DNA of 64,000 nucleotides from Kitasatospora humi (GTDB taxonomy: Bacteria; Actinomycetota; Actinomycetes; Streptomycetales; Streptomycetaceae). The stretch is taken from positions 1-64,000 of the forward strand of contig NZ_JAJJPA010000015.1 in NCBI RefSeq assembly GCF_020907985.1, given 5' to 3'. Made by a program: the position numbers and the translations under genes. Numbering within the stretch: the stretch's first letter is position 1; each line of letters starts with the position of its first letter. The notes under the pieces were generated by a model. That model had not been told where the DNA came from and did no database searches. It saw only the letters and a program-made list of their open reading frames with translations. Below, piece by piece: positions 33,197-41,122 of this stretch.

Positions 33197-33892
33197 ATGG
33201 AGACAGATCGCCAGATCCCGCAGCCGTCCGCCGAGCCGCCGCCGTGCGGGGCCCCGCGCCGCGGACGTCCCCGCTCGGAGGCGGCGGAGCTGGCGATCTG
33301 TCAGGCCGTGGAGCGGCTGATGGCCGAGGGCGGCACCCTGGCCGACCTCACCATCGAGGGCATCGCCCAGGCCGCCGGCGTCGGCAAGGCCACCATCTAC
33401 CGCCGCTGGCCCAACAAGAACGCCCTGCTGGTCGACGTGATCGACCGGCTGGACGAGCAGATGCCCCAGCTGCCCGGCACCAGCGTCCGCGACGACCTGG
33501 TGGTGGTGATGGACCACATGCGCCGACGCGGCCTGGCCAAGCGCTCCCGCTGGGTCCTGCGGATGGCGCTGGAACAGCTGCACTCGGCCCCGGGCCTCAA
33601 GGAGGCGTACTACTCTCGGGTGATCAACCCGCGCCGGCAGGCGCTGCGCAGCCTGGTCGAGCGCGGCATGGCCGCGGGGGAGTTCCGCTCCGACCTTGAC
33701 TCGACCCTGCTGGCGGAGCTGTTCGTGGGCGCGATGCTGCTGCGCACGGTGATCTACGACGACGCCACGCTGGACGACCCCGAGCTGCCCGCCATGATGG
33801 TGGACAGCCTGCTGGAAGGTCTGCGTGGCCCGGCTCACACCAGCGCTGACCCGGAACCCACCACCCCGGTGGACGCGTCGGTATCCGCATAG
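33197..33892 (+). CDS. TetR-family repressor of the MFS exporter
   Basis: 231 residues. N-terminal helix-turn-helix: AICQAVERLMAEGGTLADLT, IEGIAQAAGVGKATIYRRWP, NKNALLVDVIDRLD. C-terminal region (VVVMDHMRRRGLAKRSRWVL, ..LLAELFVGAMLLRTVIYDD) is a TetR_C-type ligand and dimer domain. Ribosome site GAAGGAG nine bases before ATG 33197. Same operon as the exporter, so exporter substrate is likely its ligand. Confidence 0.92.
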   Translation: METDRQIPQPSAEPPPCGAPRRGRPRSEAAELAICQAVERLMAEGGTLADLTIEGIAQAAGVGKATIYRRWPNKNALLVDVIDRLDEQMPQLPGTSVRDDLVVVMDHMRRRGLAKRSRWVLRMALEQLHSAPGLKEAYYSRVINPRRQALRSLVERGMAAGEFRSDLDSTLLAELFVGAMLLRTVIYDDATLDDPELPAMMVDSLLEGLRGPAHTSADPEPTTPVDASVSA

Positions 33893-33942
33893 GCTGAGCC
33901 GACGACCCGATCATCTCGTCGCGCACCCGGCACGACCGGGGC

Positions 33943-33966
33943 GCCCGACGATCCGGCTCGTCGGGC
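33943..33966 (+). terminator. Terminator of the MFS-TetR operon
   Basis: Perfect 9-bp stem GCCCGACGA / TCGTCGGGC with a six-base loop, 50 bases past the tetR stop. Confidence 0.65.
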
Positions 33967-33997
33967 ACGGCGCGGATGACGACGAAGGGGCCACCGG

Positions 33998-35032
33998 ATG
34001 ACCCAGGCCGACCAGGTTGGGCTGCCGACGGACGGCGACCAGCCCGCTCCCGAGGCCCCGGCCGACCGGTGGCGGTGGCGGTGGGGCACGGACGCCCGCG
34101 GACGGAACTGCTGGCGGCGCGGCTGGGTGCCCGCCGTCCTGGCCGCCGCCCTGGCCGGTCTGCTGGCCGGTCACCGGCTGGTGCCCGACTCCTTCGGCAA
34201 CTTCGGCAGCCTGTTCGAGACCTTCCTGCCCTGGGCGGGCCTGCTGGTGCTGCCGCTGCTGGTGCTCGCGCTGCTGCGGCGCTCGGCCACCGCGCTGATC
34301 GCCCTGCTGCTGCCGGTCGCCGTCTGGACCCAGCTCTTCGGCGGCCTGCTGGGGGACAAGGGCGGCGGCAAGGGCGACTTCACCGTGGTGCAGCACAATG
34401 TCGAGGCCGACAACCCCGACCCGGCGGGCACGGTGCGGCTGCTCAACTCCTCCGGCGCGCAGATCATCGCCCTGGAGGAGCTGACCGGCCAGGCGCTGAC
34501 GGTCTACACCGCCGGGTTGGCCGCCAAGTACCCGTACCACGTGGTGGAGGGCACGGTCGGGCTCTGGTCCAGCTACCCGATCAGCGGCACCCGAGTGGTC
34601 GACATCAAGATCGGCTGGACCAGGGCCTTCCGCACCCAGGTGGCCACCCCGCAGGGCCCGCTGGCCGTCTACGTCGCCCACATGCCGTCCGTCCGGGTGG
34701 AGTTCGACGGCGGCTTCACCGCGGACCGGCGCAACGTCAGCGCGCAGGCGCTCGGCGACGCGATCCAGGCCGAGCCGCTGCAGAAGGTGCTGCTGCTCGG
34801 CGACCTCAACGGCACCATGAACGACCGCAGCCTGGCCCCCGTCACCTCGCAGCTGCGCTCCGCCCAGGGGTCGGCCGGCTCCGGGTTCGGCTTCAGCTGG
34901 CCGTCCGGCTTCCCGATGGCGCGGATCGACCAGATCATGAGCCGGGGCGTGCGGCCCACCGACTCCTGGGTGCTGCCGGCCGACGGCAGCGACCACCGGG
35001 CGGTCGCCGCCGACTACCGCTACGAGCGGTGA
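33998..35032 (+). CDS. Membrane-anchored endonuclease/exonuclease/phosphatase family protein
   Basis: 344 residues. Three membrane helices at about 45-110 (VPAVLAAALAGLLAGHRLV, LPWAGLLVLPLLVLALL, ALIALLLPVAVWTQLFG), then an extracellular EEP domain: FTVVQHNVEADNP, IIALEELTG (metal Glu), VYVAHMPSV, LLLGDLNGTMND, IDQIMSRG, SDHRAVAADY. The catalytic set (Asn, Glu, Asp-Asn, Asp-His) is complete. Substrate could be a nucleic acid, a phospholipid or a phosphoester outside the cell; not determinable here. Convergent with nadE. Confidence 0.87.
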   Translation: MTQADQVGLPTDGDQPAPEAPADRWRWRWGTDARGRNCWRRGWVPAVLAAALAGLLAGHRLVPDSFGNFGSLFETFLPWAGLLVLPLLVLALLRRSATALIALLLPVAVWTQLFGGLLGDKGGGKGDFTVVQHNVEADNPDPAGTVRLLNSSGAQIIALEELTGQALTVYTAGLAAKYPYHVVEGTVGLWSSYPISGTRVVDIKIGWTRAFRTQVATPQGPLAVYVAHMPSVRVEFDGGFTADRRNVSAQALGDAIQAEPLQKVLLLGDLNGTMNDRSLAPVTSQLRSAQGSAGSGFGFSWPSGFPMARIDQIMSRGVRPTDSWVLPADGSDHRAVAADYRYER

Positions 35033-35045
35033 CCACCGGTGACTA

Positions 35046-36773
35046 CTACCCCCGGCGCCAGCCGTTGGTGATCGGCAGCCGGCGGTCGCGGCCGAAGTTC
35101 TTGGGGGAGATCTTCGGGCCCGGCGGGTACTGGCGCCGCTTGTACTCGGCGGTGTCCACCAGGCGGCCCACCCGGTCCACCACGGCCGGGTCGAAGCCCA
35201 TGGCCACGATCGCGTCCCGGCCCAGGTCCTGCTCGATGTAGAGGTCGAGCACCGAGTCCAGCAGGTCGTAGTCGGGCAGCGAGTCGGTGTCCACCTGGTC
35301 CGGGCGCAGCTCGGCGCTCGGCGGCTTCAGGATGGTGTTCTCCGGGATCGGCGGCGTCTCGCCGCGCTGCTCGGCCAGCTCGTTGCGCCACTTGGAGAGC
35401 CGGAAGATCAGCGTCTTGTAGACGTCCTTGATCGGACCGAACGCGCCCACCGAGTCGCCGTACAGCGTGGAGTAGCCGACCGCCAGCTCGCTCTTGTTGC
35501 CCGGCGCCAGCACGATGTGGCCCTCCTGGTTGGAGATCGCCATCAGCAGCGTGCCGCGCAGCCGGGACTGCAGGTTCTCCTCCGCCAGGCCGGTGAGGCC
35601 GAGCGACTCCATGTAGGCGTCGAACATCGGGGCGATCGAGACCGTGCGGAAGTTGAGCCCGGTGCGGCGGGCCAGCTCGGCGGCGTCGTCCTTGGAGTGT
35701 TGCGAGGAGTAGCGGCTCGGCATCGACACGCAGTACACGTTCTCGGCGCCGATCGCGTCGCAGGCGATGACCGCCACCAGGGCCGAGTCGATGCCGCCGG
35801 AGAGGCCGATCAGCACCGATGCGAAGCCGTTCTTGCGGACGTACGCCCGGGTGCCGGTGACCAGCGCGGCGTAGATCTCCGCCTCGTCGACCAGCTGCGG
35901 GAAGCTCTGCCGCGGGGCGGGCTCGGTCTGCTCGACGGGGGTGGTCCCGAGGTCGAGGCGGACCAGGCGCAGTCCGTCGCTGTAGAGCGTGCCGTCGGCG
36001 TCCTCGCGGTCGGCGGCCGGCAGCGCCAGGTCCACCACCACCAGCGCCTCCTCGAACTTCGGTCCGCGGGCGAGGAGCTCACCGTCCTTGTCGACCACCA
36101 TGGTGTCGCCGTCGAAGACCAGCTCGTCCTGGCCGCCGACCATGTTGAGGTAGGCCAGCGTGCAGCCCGCCTCGGCGGCCCGGCGCCGCACGAGCTCCAG
36201 CCGTTCGTGGTTCTTGCCCTGCTCGTACGGCGAACCGTTGATCACCAGCAGCAGCCCCGCGCCGGCCTCGCCGGTCGCGCGCACCCGGCCGCCCTCCTGC
36301 CAGATGTCCTCGCAGACGGCCAGCGCGACGTCCACCCCGTCCACCCGCAGCACCGGCAGCTGCTGGCCGGGCACGAAGTAGCGGTACTCGTCGAAGACGC
36401 CGTAGTTGGGCAGGAAGTGCTTGGCGAACCGCAGCGCCACCTCGCCCCGGTACAGCACGGCGGCGCAGTTCTGCGGCGACGACGTCTCCGGCTTGCGCCC
36501 CAGGTACCCGAGCACCACCGGCACCTCGCCCAGCCCCTCGGCGGCGAGCCGCTCGGCCACCTCCACCAGCGCGGCCCGCGACGCCTCCACGAACGACGTG
36601 CGCAGCGCCAGGTCCTCCACCGGGTACCCGGTCAACGCCATCTCCGGGAACGCCACCAACCGCGCCCCGGCCGCCACGGCCCGCTCGGTCCAGCGGACCA
36701 CCTCGCCGGCGTTGTGCGCGATGTCGCCGACCCGCGGGTCGGTCTGGGCCAGGGCAAGACGCAGATTGGGCAT
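35046..36773 (-). CDS. nadE: Glutamine-dependent NAD+ synthetase
   Basis: 575 residues. Converts nicotinate adenine dinucleotide to NAD+ using ATP and ammonia from glutamine. N-terminal nitrilase-type glutaminase with catalytic triad E44 (FPEMALTGYP), K118 (FAKHFLPNYG) and C154 (VCEDIWQEGG); C-terminal synthetase with P-loop SGGIDS at 325-330, then YSSQHSKDDAAELARR and LAPGNKSELAVGYSTLYGDS. Ammonia passes between the sites through a tunnel in this family. The gene is long enough to be complete. Typical neighbour of glnA2-glnE in Streptomyces. Confidence 0.96.
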   Translation of the reverse strand: MPNLRLALAQTDPRVGDIAHNAGEVVRWTERAVAAGARLVAFPEMALTGYPVEDLALRTSFVEASRAALVEVAERLAAEGLGEVPVVLGYLGRKPETSSPQNCAAVLYRGEVALRFAKHFLPNYGVFDEYRYFVPGQQLPVLRVDGVDVALAVCEDIWQEGGRVRATGEAGAGLLLVINGSPYEQGKNHERLELVRRRAAEAGCTLAYLNMVGGQDELVFDGDTMVVDKDGELLARGPKFEEALVVVDLALPAADREDADGTLYSDGLRLVRLDLGTTPVEQTEPAPRQSFPQLVDEAEIYAALVTGTRAYVRKNGFASVLIGLSGGIDSALVAVIACDAIGAENVYCVSMPSRYSSQHSKDDAAELARRTGLNFRTVSIAPMFDAYMESLGLTGLAEENLQSRLRGTLLMAISNQEGHIVLAPGNKSELAVGYSTLYGDSVGAFGPIKDVYKTLIFRLSKWRNELAEQRGETPPIPENTILKPPSAELRPDQVDTDSLPDYDLLDSVLDLYIEQDLGRDAIVAMGFDPAVVDRVGRLVDTAEYKRRQYPPGPKISPKNFGRDRRLPITNGWRRG

Positions 36774-36865
36774 GGGGTCAGTCTAATCGTCGTTCTGACG
36801 CTATGGGGGGAGTGAGCGGTATCGTGGAGACAAGTCTGGACAGTCTGGACAGAACGAGGAAGAGC

Positions 36866-37132
36866 ATGAGATGGCAGGTGCAGGAAGCCAAGCAGAAGTT
36901 CAGTGAGGTGCTGCGGCATGCCGAGTCCGAGGGGCCACAGTTCGTGACCCGGCATGGTGACGAGGTCGCGGTCATCATCGACATAAGGGAGTACCGGCGG
37001 CTGAAGGGGGGCGAGATGGATCTCCGGGACTACTTGTTGCTGCCGGGGCCGCCGTACTTCGACGACCTGGACAAGGAGATCGTCCGCTCGCCTGATGTGC
37101 CCGGGTTCGTGGATCTCGGAGAAGACGAGTGA
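36866..37132 (+). CDS. Phd/YefM-type antitoxin
   Basis: 88 residues. RWQVQEAKQKFSEVLRHAES, then PQFVTRHGDEVAVIIDIREYRRLK is the Phd DNA-binding and dimerisation fold; the remainder (DYLLLPGPPYFDDLDKEIVR, SPDVPGFVDLGEDE) is acidic and should bind the toxin. Start at MRWQVQE with GAGGAAGAGC upstream. Its stop overlaps the toxin GTG (GTGA), so the pair is co-translated. Confidence 0.88.
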   Translation: MRWQVQEAKQKFSEVLRHAESEGPQFVTRHGDEVAVIIDIREYRRLKGGEMDLRDYLLLPGPPYFDDLDKEIVRSPDVPGFVDLGEDE

Positions 37133-37548
37133 CGTTCCTGCTCGACACCAACGTCGTCTCGGAGACTCGCCGGTCAAGGCCGAATGAATCGGTGGTGCGG
37201 TGGCTGTCCTCGGTGCAGCCGGGGGAGCTCTACCTGAGCTGCCTGGTGATCGGCGAACTCCGCCAGGGCGTGGCGCGGTTGCGTTGGCGGCGTGATCAGG
37301 TTCAGGCCGACCGCCTCGAGGGCTGGGTGGCGGGCCTGGAGCGGGCTTTCGCCGATCGCATCCTGCCGGCCGACCTGGAGGTGGCCAAGGTGTGGGGGGA
37401 ACTCAACGTTCCCGATCCGCTTCCCGGGGTGAACGGGCTCATCGCCGCGACCGCCAAGGTCCACCGCCTCACCCTGGTGACCCGCAACACCAAGGACTAC
37501 ACGCGTACGGGCGTCCCCTTGCTCAACCCGTTCGAACCGTGTTCCTGA
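37129..37548 (+). CDS. vapC: VapC-type PIN-domain toxin with a substituted catalytic acid
   Basis: 139 residues. PIN motifs: LLDTNVVSE with D6, VIGELRQGV with E43, and PLPGVNGLIAATA where intact VapC proteins have Asp (DGLIAATA or DALIAATA) but this one has Asn102. TRNTKDY keeps the fourth acid (D125). PIN domains need three to four acids to bind Mg for RNA cleavage, so activity may be lost or reduced. Usual target is tRNA or rRNA. Paired with the Phd antitoxin just upstream, between nadE and glnA2. Confidence 0.9.
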   Translation: MTFLLDTNVVSETRRSRPNESVVRWLSSVQPGELYLSCLVIGELRQGVARLRWRRDQVQADRLEGWVAGLERAFADRILPADLEVAKVWGELNVPDPLPGVNGLIAATAKVHRLTLVTRNTKDYTRTGVPLLNPFEPCS

Positions 37549-37687
37549 GCTGTTCCGCCGCCCGGGTGCCCGGCTCGGGCCGGGATCCGGGATGATGGGG
37601 ACTGGTCGGTCAGGTGTCCGGTGACCACGCTCGCAGGCGGTGTGCGAACGTAACACGAACGTAAAGAGCAGAGGTGAGACTGTCCCC

Positions 37688-39049
37688 ATGGGCAAGCAGC
37701 AGGAGTTCGTGCTTCGTACGCTCGAAGAGCGAGACATCCGGTTCGTCCGGCTCTGGTTCACCGATGTGCTCGGCTTCCTGAAGTCGGTGGCCGTCGCCCC
37801 GGCCGAACTGGAGCAGGCCTTCGAGGAAGGCATCGGGTTCGACGGCTCGGCGATCGAGGGTTTCGCCCGGGTGTACGAGTCCGACATGATCGCCAAGCCG
37901 GACCCGACGACCTTCCAGATACTCCCCTGGCGGTCGGAGACCCCCGGCACCGCGCGGATGTTCTGCGACATCCTGATGCCCGACGGCTCGCCGTCGTACG
38001 CCGACCCGCGGTTCGTGCTCAAGCGCACCCTGGAGAAGGCCTCGAGTCAGGGCTTCACCTTCTACACCCACCCGGAGATCGAGTTCTTCCTGCTGAAGAA
38101 CCTCCCGGGCGACGGCACCGTGCCGGAGCCGGCCGACCAGTCCGGCTACTTCGACCACACCCCGCGCGGCATCGGACACGACTTCCGCCGACAGGCCATC
38201 ACCATGCTGGAGTCGATGGGCATCTCGGTGGAGTTCTCGCACCACGAGGGCGCCCCCGGCCAGCAGGAGATCGACCTGCGCTACGCCGACGCACTCTCCA
38301 CCGCCGACAACATCATGACCTTCCGCCTGGTCATGAAGGAGGTCGCGCTGGAGCAGGGCGTGTACGCCAGCTTCATGCCCAAGCCGTTCTCGGGCTTCCC
38401 CGGCTCCGGCATGCACACCCACGTCTCGCTCTTCGAGGGCGACCGCAACGCCTTCCACGAGTCCGGCGCGGAGTACCAACTCTCCAAGATCGGCCGCTCG
38501 TTCATCGCCGGCCTGCTCCGCCACGCCGCCGAGACCTCCGCCGTCACCAACCAGTGGGTCAACTCCTACAAGCGCATCTGGGGCGGCTCCCAGCGCACCG
38601 CCGGCGCCGGCGGCGAGGCCCCCTCCTACATCTGCTGGGGCCACAACAACCGCTCCGCGCTGATCCGCGTGCCCATGTACAAGCCGGGCAAGCAGGGCTC
38701 CACCCGCGTCGAGGTCCGCTCCCTGGACACCGGGTGCAACCCCTACCTCGCCTACGCCGTCACCCTCGCCGCCGGCCTCAAGGGCATCGAGGAGGGCTAC
38801 GAACTCCCGCCCGGCGCCGACGACGACGTCTGGGCCCTCTCCGACGCCGAGCGCCGCGCCATGGGCATCCAGCCGATGCCGCAGAACCTGGGCGAGGCCA
38901 TCGACCTGATGCAGCGCAGCGAGCTGGTCGCGCAGACCCTGGGGGAGCACGTGTTCGACTTCTTCCTGCGCAACAAGAAGCAGGAGTGGGAGGAGTACCG
39001 CAGCGAGGTCACCCCGTTCGAGCTGCGGAAGAACCTCCAGGTGCTGTAG
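37688..39049 (+). CDS. glnA2: Glutamine synthetase type I paralogue GlnA2 (gamma-glutamylpolyamine synthetase type)
   Basis: 453 residues, the beta-grasp and catalytic GS domains intact: EFVLRTLEERDIRFVRLWFTD, GFDGSAIEGFARVYESDM, YTHPEIEFFLL, FSHHEGAPGQQEIDLRYADA, MPKPFSGFPGSGMHTHVSLF, QWVNSYKRIWGGSQRTAG, HNNRSALIRVPMYKP. It is very close to S. coelicolor GlnA2 (SCO2241), which was shown to glutamylate polyamines rather than supply glutamine. The segment comparable to the adenylylation loop reads EEGYELPPGADDDVW, with a Tyr. Start MGKQQEF with AGAGGTGAG upstream. Followed by a hairpin terminator at 39065. Confidence 0.94.
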   Translation: MGKQQEFVLRTLEERDIRFVRLWFTDVLGFLKSVAVAPAELEQAFEEGIGFDGSAIEGFARVYESDMIAKPDPTTFQILPWRSETPGTARMFCDILMPDGSPSYADPRFVLKRTLEKASSQGFTFYTHPEIEFFLLKNLPGDGTVPEPADQSGYFDHTPRGIGHDFRRQAITMLESMGISVEFSHHEGAPGQQEIDLRYADALSTADNIMTFRLVMKEVALEQGVYASFMPKPFSGFPGSGMHTHVSLFEGDRNAFHESGAEYQLSKIGRSFIAGLLRHAAETSAVTNQWVNSYKRIWGGSQRTAGAGGEAPSYICWGHNNRSALIRVPMYKPGKQGSTRVEVRSLDTGCNPYLAYAVTLAAGLKGIEEGYELPPGADDDVWALSDAERRAMGIQPMPQNLGEAIDLMQRSELVAQTLGEHVFDFFLRNKKQEWEEYRSEVTPFELRKNLQVL

Positions 39050-39064
39050 GGCGGTGTGCCCGTG

Positions 39065-39104
39065 CGGCCCCGGAGCGGCGGTGAGAACCGCTGTTCCGGG
39101 GCCG
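39065..39104 (+). terminator. Terminator after glnA2
   Basis: 18-bp stem starting CGGCCCCGGA with two internal mismatches and a GAGA loop, 16 bases after the stop. Confidence 0.7.
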
Positions 39105-39304
39105 TTCGGCGTTCTCTGGTGGGTGTCCCGCGTTGCCGTGTGAGGGAATGGTGTGGGCGGGATGGGTGAATGGCGGAGGATGCTCGGCGTGCTCATCCTA
39201 TTAACGGGCTTTGGCTGCTCATGATCTGAGTCACTGTTCACTCGGTGTCATGAGGGAGTCTCCGTGAGTAGACGTCAGGAACCGGCGATCGGGGCGGTGA
39301 GCCG

Positions 39305-40858
39305 ATGAGGGGCGCGCGCCGCTGGATCGCTCCGCTCGTCGCGCTCGGTGCCGCTACCGGTGGGTTGCTGTACACCACGCTGCCGGTCGGCGCGAGCATG
39401 GTGCGGGTGGGTCAGGTGGCGGTGGTGAGCCCGGCCGGGTCAGGGGCTGCGCAGGCCCCCCAGGACTCGGCCCCGCCCGTGGACGCCGCGTCCGAATCGA
39501 TGTCGCCTTCGGCGTCGGCTGCGCCGTCCGAGCCCGGCTCCGCATCGCCGGCCGCGTCGGTGGCCGCGGCCGACTCCGCTTCGGCCACGGCGTCGGCCTC
39601 CGACTCCGCGTCCGAGTCCGACTCGGCATCGGCTTCGGCTCCGGACCAGGCCGCCGAGTCCGACCCGGCTTCGCCGTCCGCGTCCGAGTCCGCGCCGGCC
39701 TCGGAGTCCGCGTCGCCGCAGGCCGAGGCGAGCCCGTCGGCACCGGACGCCGCTCCCGACGCCGCGCCCGACGCCGCGCCGGACGCGGCACCCGAGCCGG
39801 GCTCGACAGCCGTGCAGCAGGGCACCGACGGGCAGGAGCGGTGCCACCTGAAGATCGTCAAGTCCGCCGACCGGCACCACTACCTGCCCGGCGAGACGGT
39901 CACGTACACCATCACCCTCACCAACGACGGCAACCAGATGATCACCGGTGCGGTGGTCACCGACGACCTCGGCGGCGACCTCCAGGACGGGGTGTACAAC
40001 GACGACGCCCGCGTCGGCACCGGCTCCCTGAGCTATGCGCCGCCGGTCCTGACCTGGGTCGGCGACCTGAAGCCGGGCGACAGCACCCAGATCGTCTACA
40101 CCGTCACCGCGAACAACCCGGACGACGGTCCCAAGCACCTCAGGGACGCGGTGACCGGCCCCTCCTTCAGCAGCTGCCCGACCGGCACCGAGGAGCGCTG
40201 CCACCTGGACCTCGGCTCACCCCGCCTGACGGTCAGCAAGGAGGCCGACCGCAACCGGGCCAAGCCCGGCGAGGTGGTCCGCTACACCGTGCGGTTCACC
40301 AACTCCGGCACCGACCGGTTCCCGGACGACGACCTGCCCGTGATCACCGACGACCTGCACCAGGTGCTCCGGCACAGCACGTTCGTAGCCGGTTCGCTCA
40401 GCTCCACGGTGCCGACCGCGACCTTCGACCCCACGGCCGGGAGGATCACCTGGACCGGCCGGCTGGCGGCCGGTGAGGACGGCTCGTTCACCTACCGGGT
40501 GAGGGTCGACGATCCGTACTCGGGCGAGCGGTTCCTGCACAACACCGTCGTGTCGGCGCGGTCGACGGACTGCCAGGAGGGTTCCACCGACGACCGTTGC
40601 AGGGCCCATGTCGAGATCGTCGTGGCGGACCGCACGCCGCCCCCGGCCGACGCGCCCGGCCAGACCCCGGCGGACACCCCGGCGGACACCCCGCCCCCGC
40701 CCCCGCCGGCGCACGAGCCGCCCCGCGACGACCAGCACCACCTGGCGCACACCGGCGCCGACGGCACCGCGGTGCTGGGGGGCTCCGCGCTGGTCCTGCT
40801 GCTGGGCGGCGGCGGCCTGCTGCTGCTGACCCGCCGGCTGCGCAGGCACCGGCACTGA
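39305..40858 (+). CDS. Cell-wall-anchored DUF11-repeat protein with LAxTG sortase signal
   Basis: 517 residues. Signal peptide (MRGARRWIAPLVALGAATGG), a 130-residue Ser/Ala/Pro/Asp stalk (repeats of SASASDS and DAAP), then two to three DUF11 beta-sandwich domains: HYLPGETVTYTITLTNDGNQ, TDDLGGDLQDGVYNDD, AKPGEVVRYTVRFTNSGTDR, EDGSFTYRVRVDD. The C terminus has LAHTG near residue 480, a 20-residue helix (VLGGSALVLLLGGGGLLLL) and RRLRRHRH, the class E (LAxTG) sorting signal of streptomycete aerial surface proteins. Several Cys in HLKIVKSADRH-flanking ERC motifs may form disulfides. It sits between glnA2 and glnE, unrelated in role. Start taken at ATG 39305. Confidence 0.9.
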   Translation: MRGARRWIAPLVALGAATGGLLYTTLPVGASMVRVGQVAVVSPAGSGAAQAPQDSAPPVDAASESMSPSASAAPSEPGSASPAASVAAADSASATASASDSASESDSASASAPDQAAESDPASPSASESAPASESASPQAEASPSAPDAAPDAAPDAAPDAAPEPGSTAVQQGTDGQERCHLKIVKSADRHHYLPGETVTYTITLTNDGNQMITGAVVTDDLGGDLQDGVYNDDARVGTGSLSYAPPVLTWVGDLKPGDSTQIVYTVTANNPDDGPKHLRDAVTGPSFSSCPTGTEERCHLDLGSPRLTVSKEADRNRAKPGEVVRYTVRFTNSGTDRFPDDDLPVITDDLHQVLRHSTFVAGSLSSTVPTATFDPTAGRITWTGRLAAGEDGSFTYRVRVDDPYSGERFLHNTVVSARSTDCQEGSTDDRCRAHVEIVVADRTPPPADAPGQTPADTPADTPPPPPPAHEPPRDDQHHLAHTGADGTAVLGGSALVLLLGGGGLLLLTRRLRRHRH

Positions 40859-40903
40859 CGCCCGGCAGCCGCTGACCGCGGCCCGAGCGCCGACGGCGCC
40901 GAC

Positions 40904-40941
40904 GCGGGGCCCGACCACCACGCACCACGGTCGGGCCCCGC
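40904..40941 (+). terminator. Terminator after the DUF11 gene
   Basis: 13-bp perfect stem GCGGGGCCCGACC / GGTCGGGCCCCGC with a 12-base loop. Confidence 0.75.
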
Positions 40942-41122
40942 ACGCATGCCCGCCGGCCACCCCCACCCGCCTCGCGTGCCCGCCGGTCACCCTCACCCGC
41001 ACGCACTGCCCGCCCGCCACGCTGACCCGCACAGATGGCCGACTGCGGCAAGTGCGCCGGGTGATCGACGGGGGCAGGTGCGAGATGATCGAGTGAAGCC
41101 GCACGGAGCGACGGGAGGGCGC

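Noticed and set aside
37640..37687. GlnR box upstream of glnA2 (GTAAC-N6-GTAAA)
   Set aside because: The second half should be GAAAC; the match is too weak to claim.
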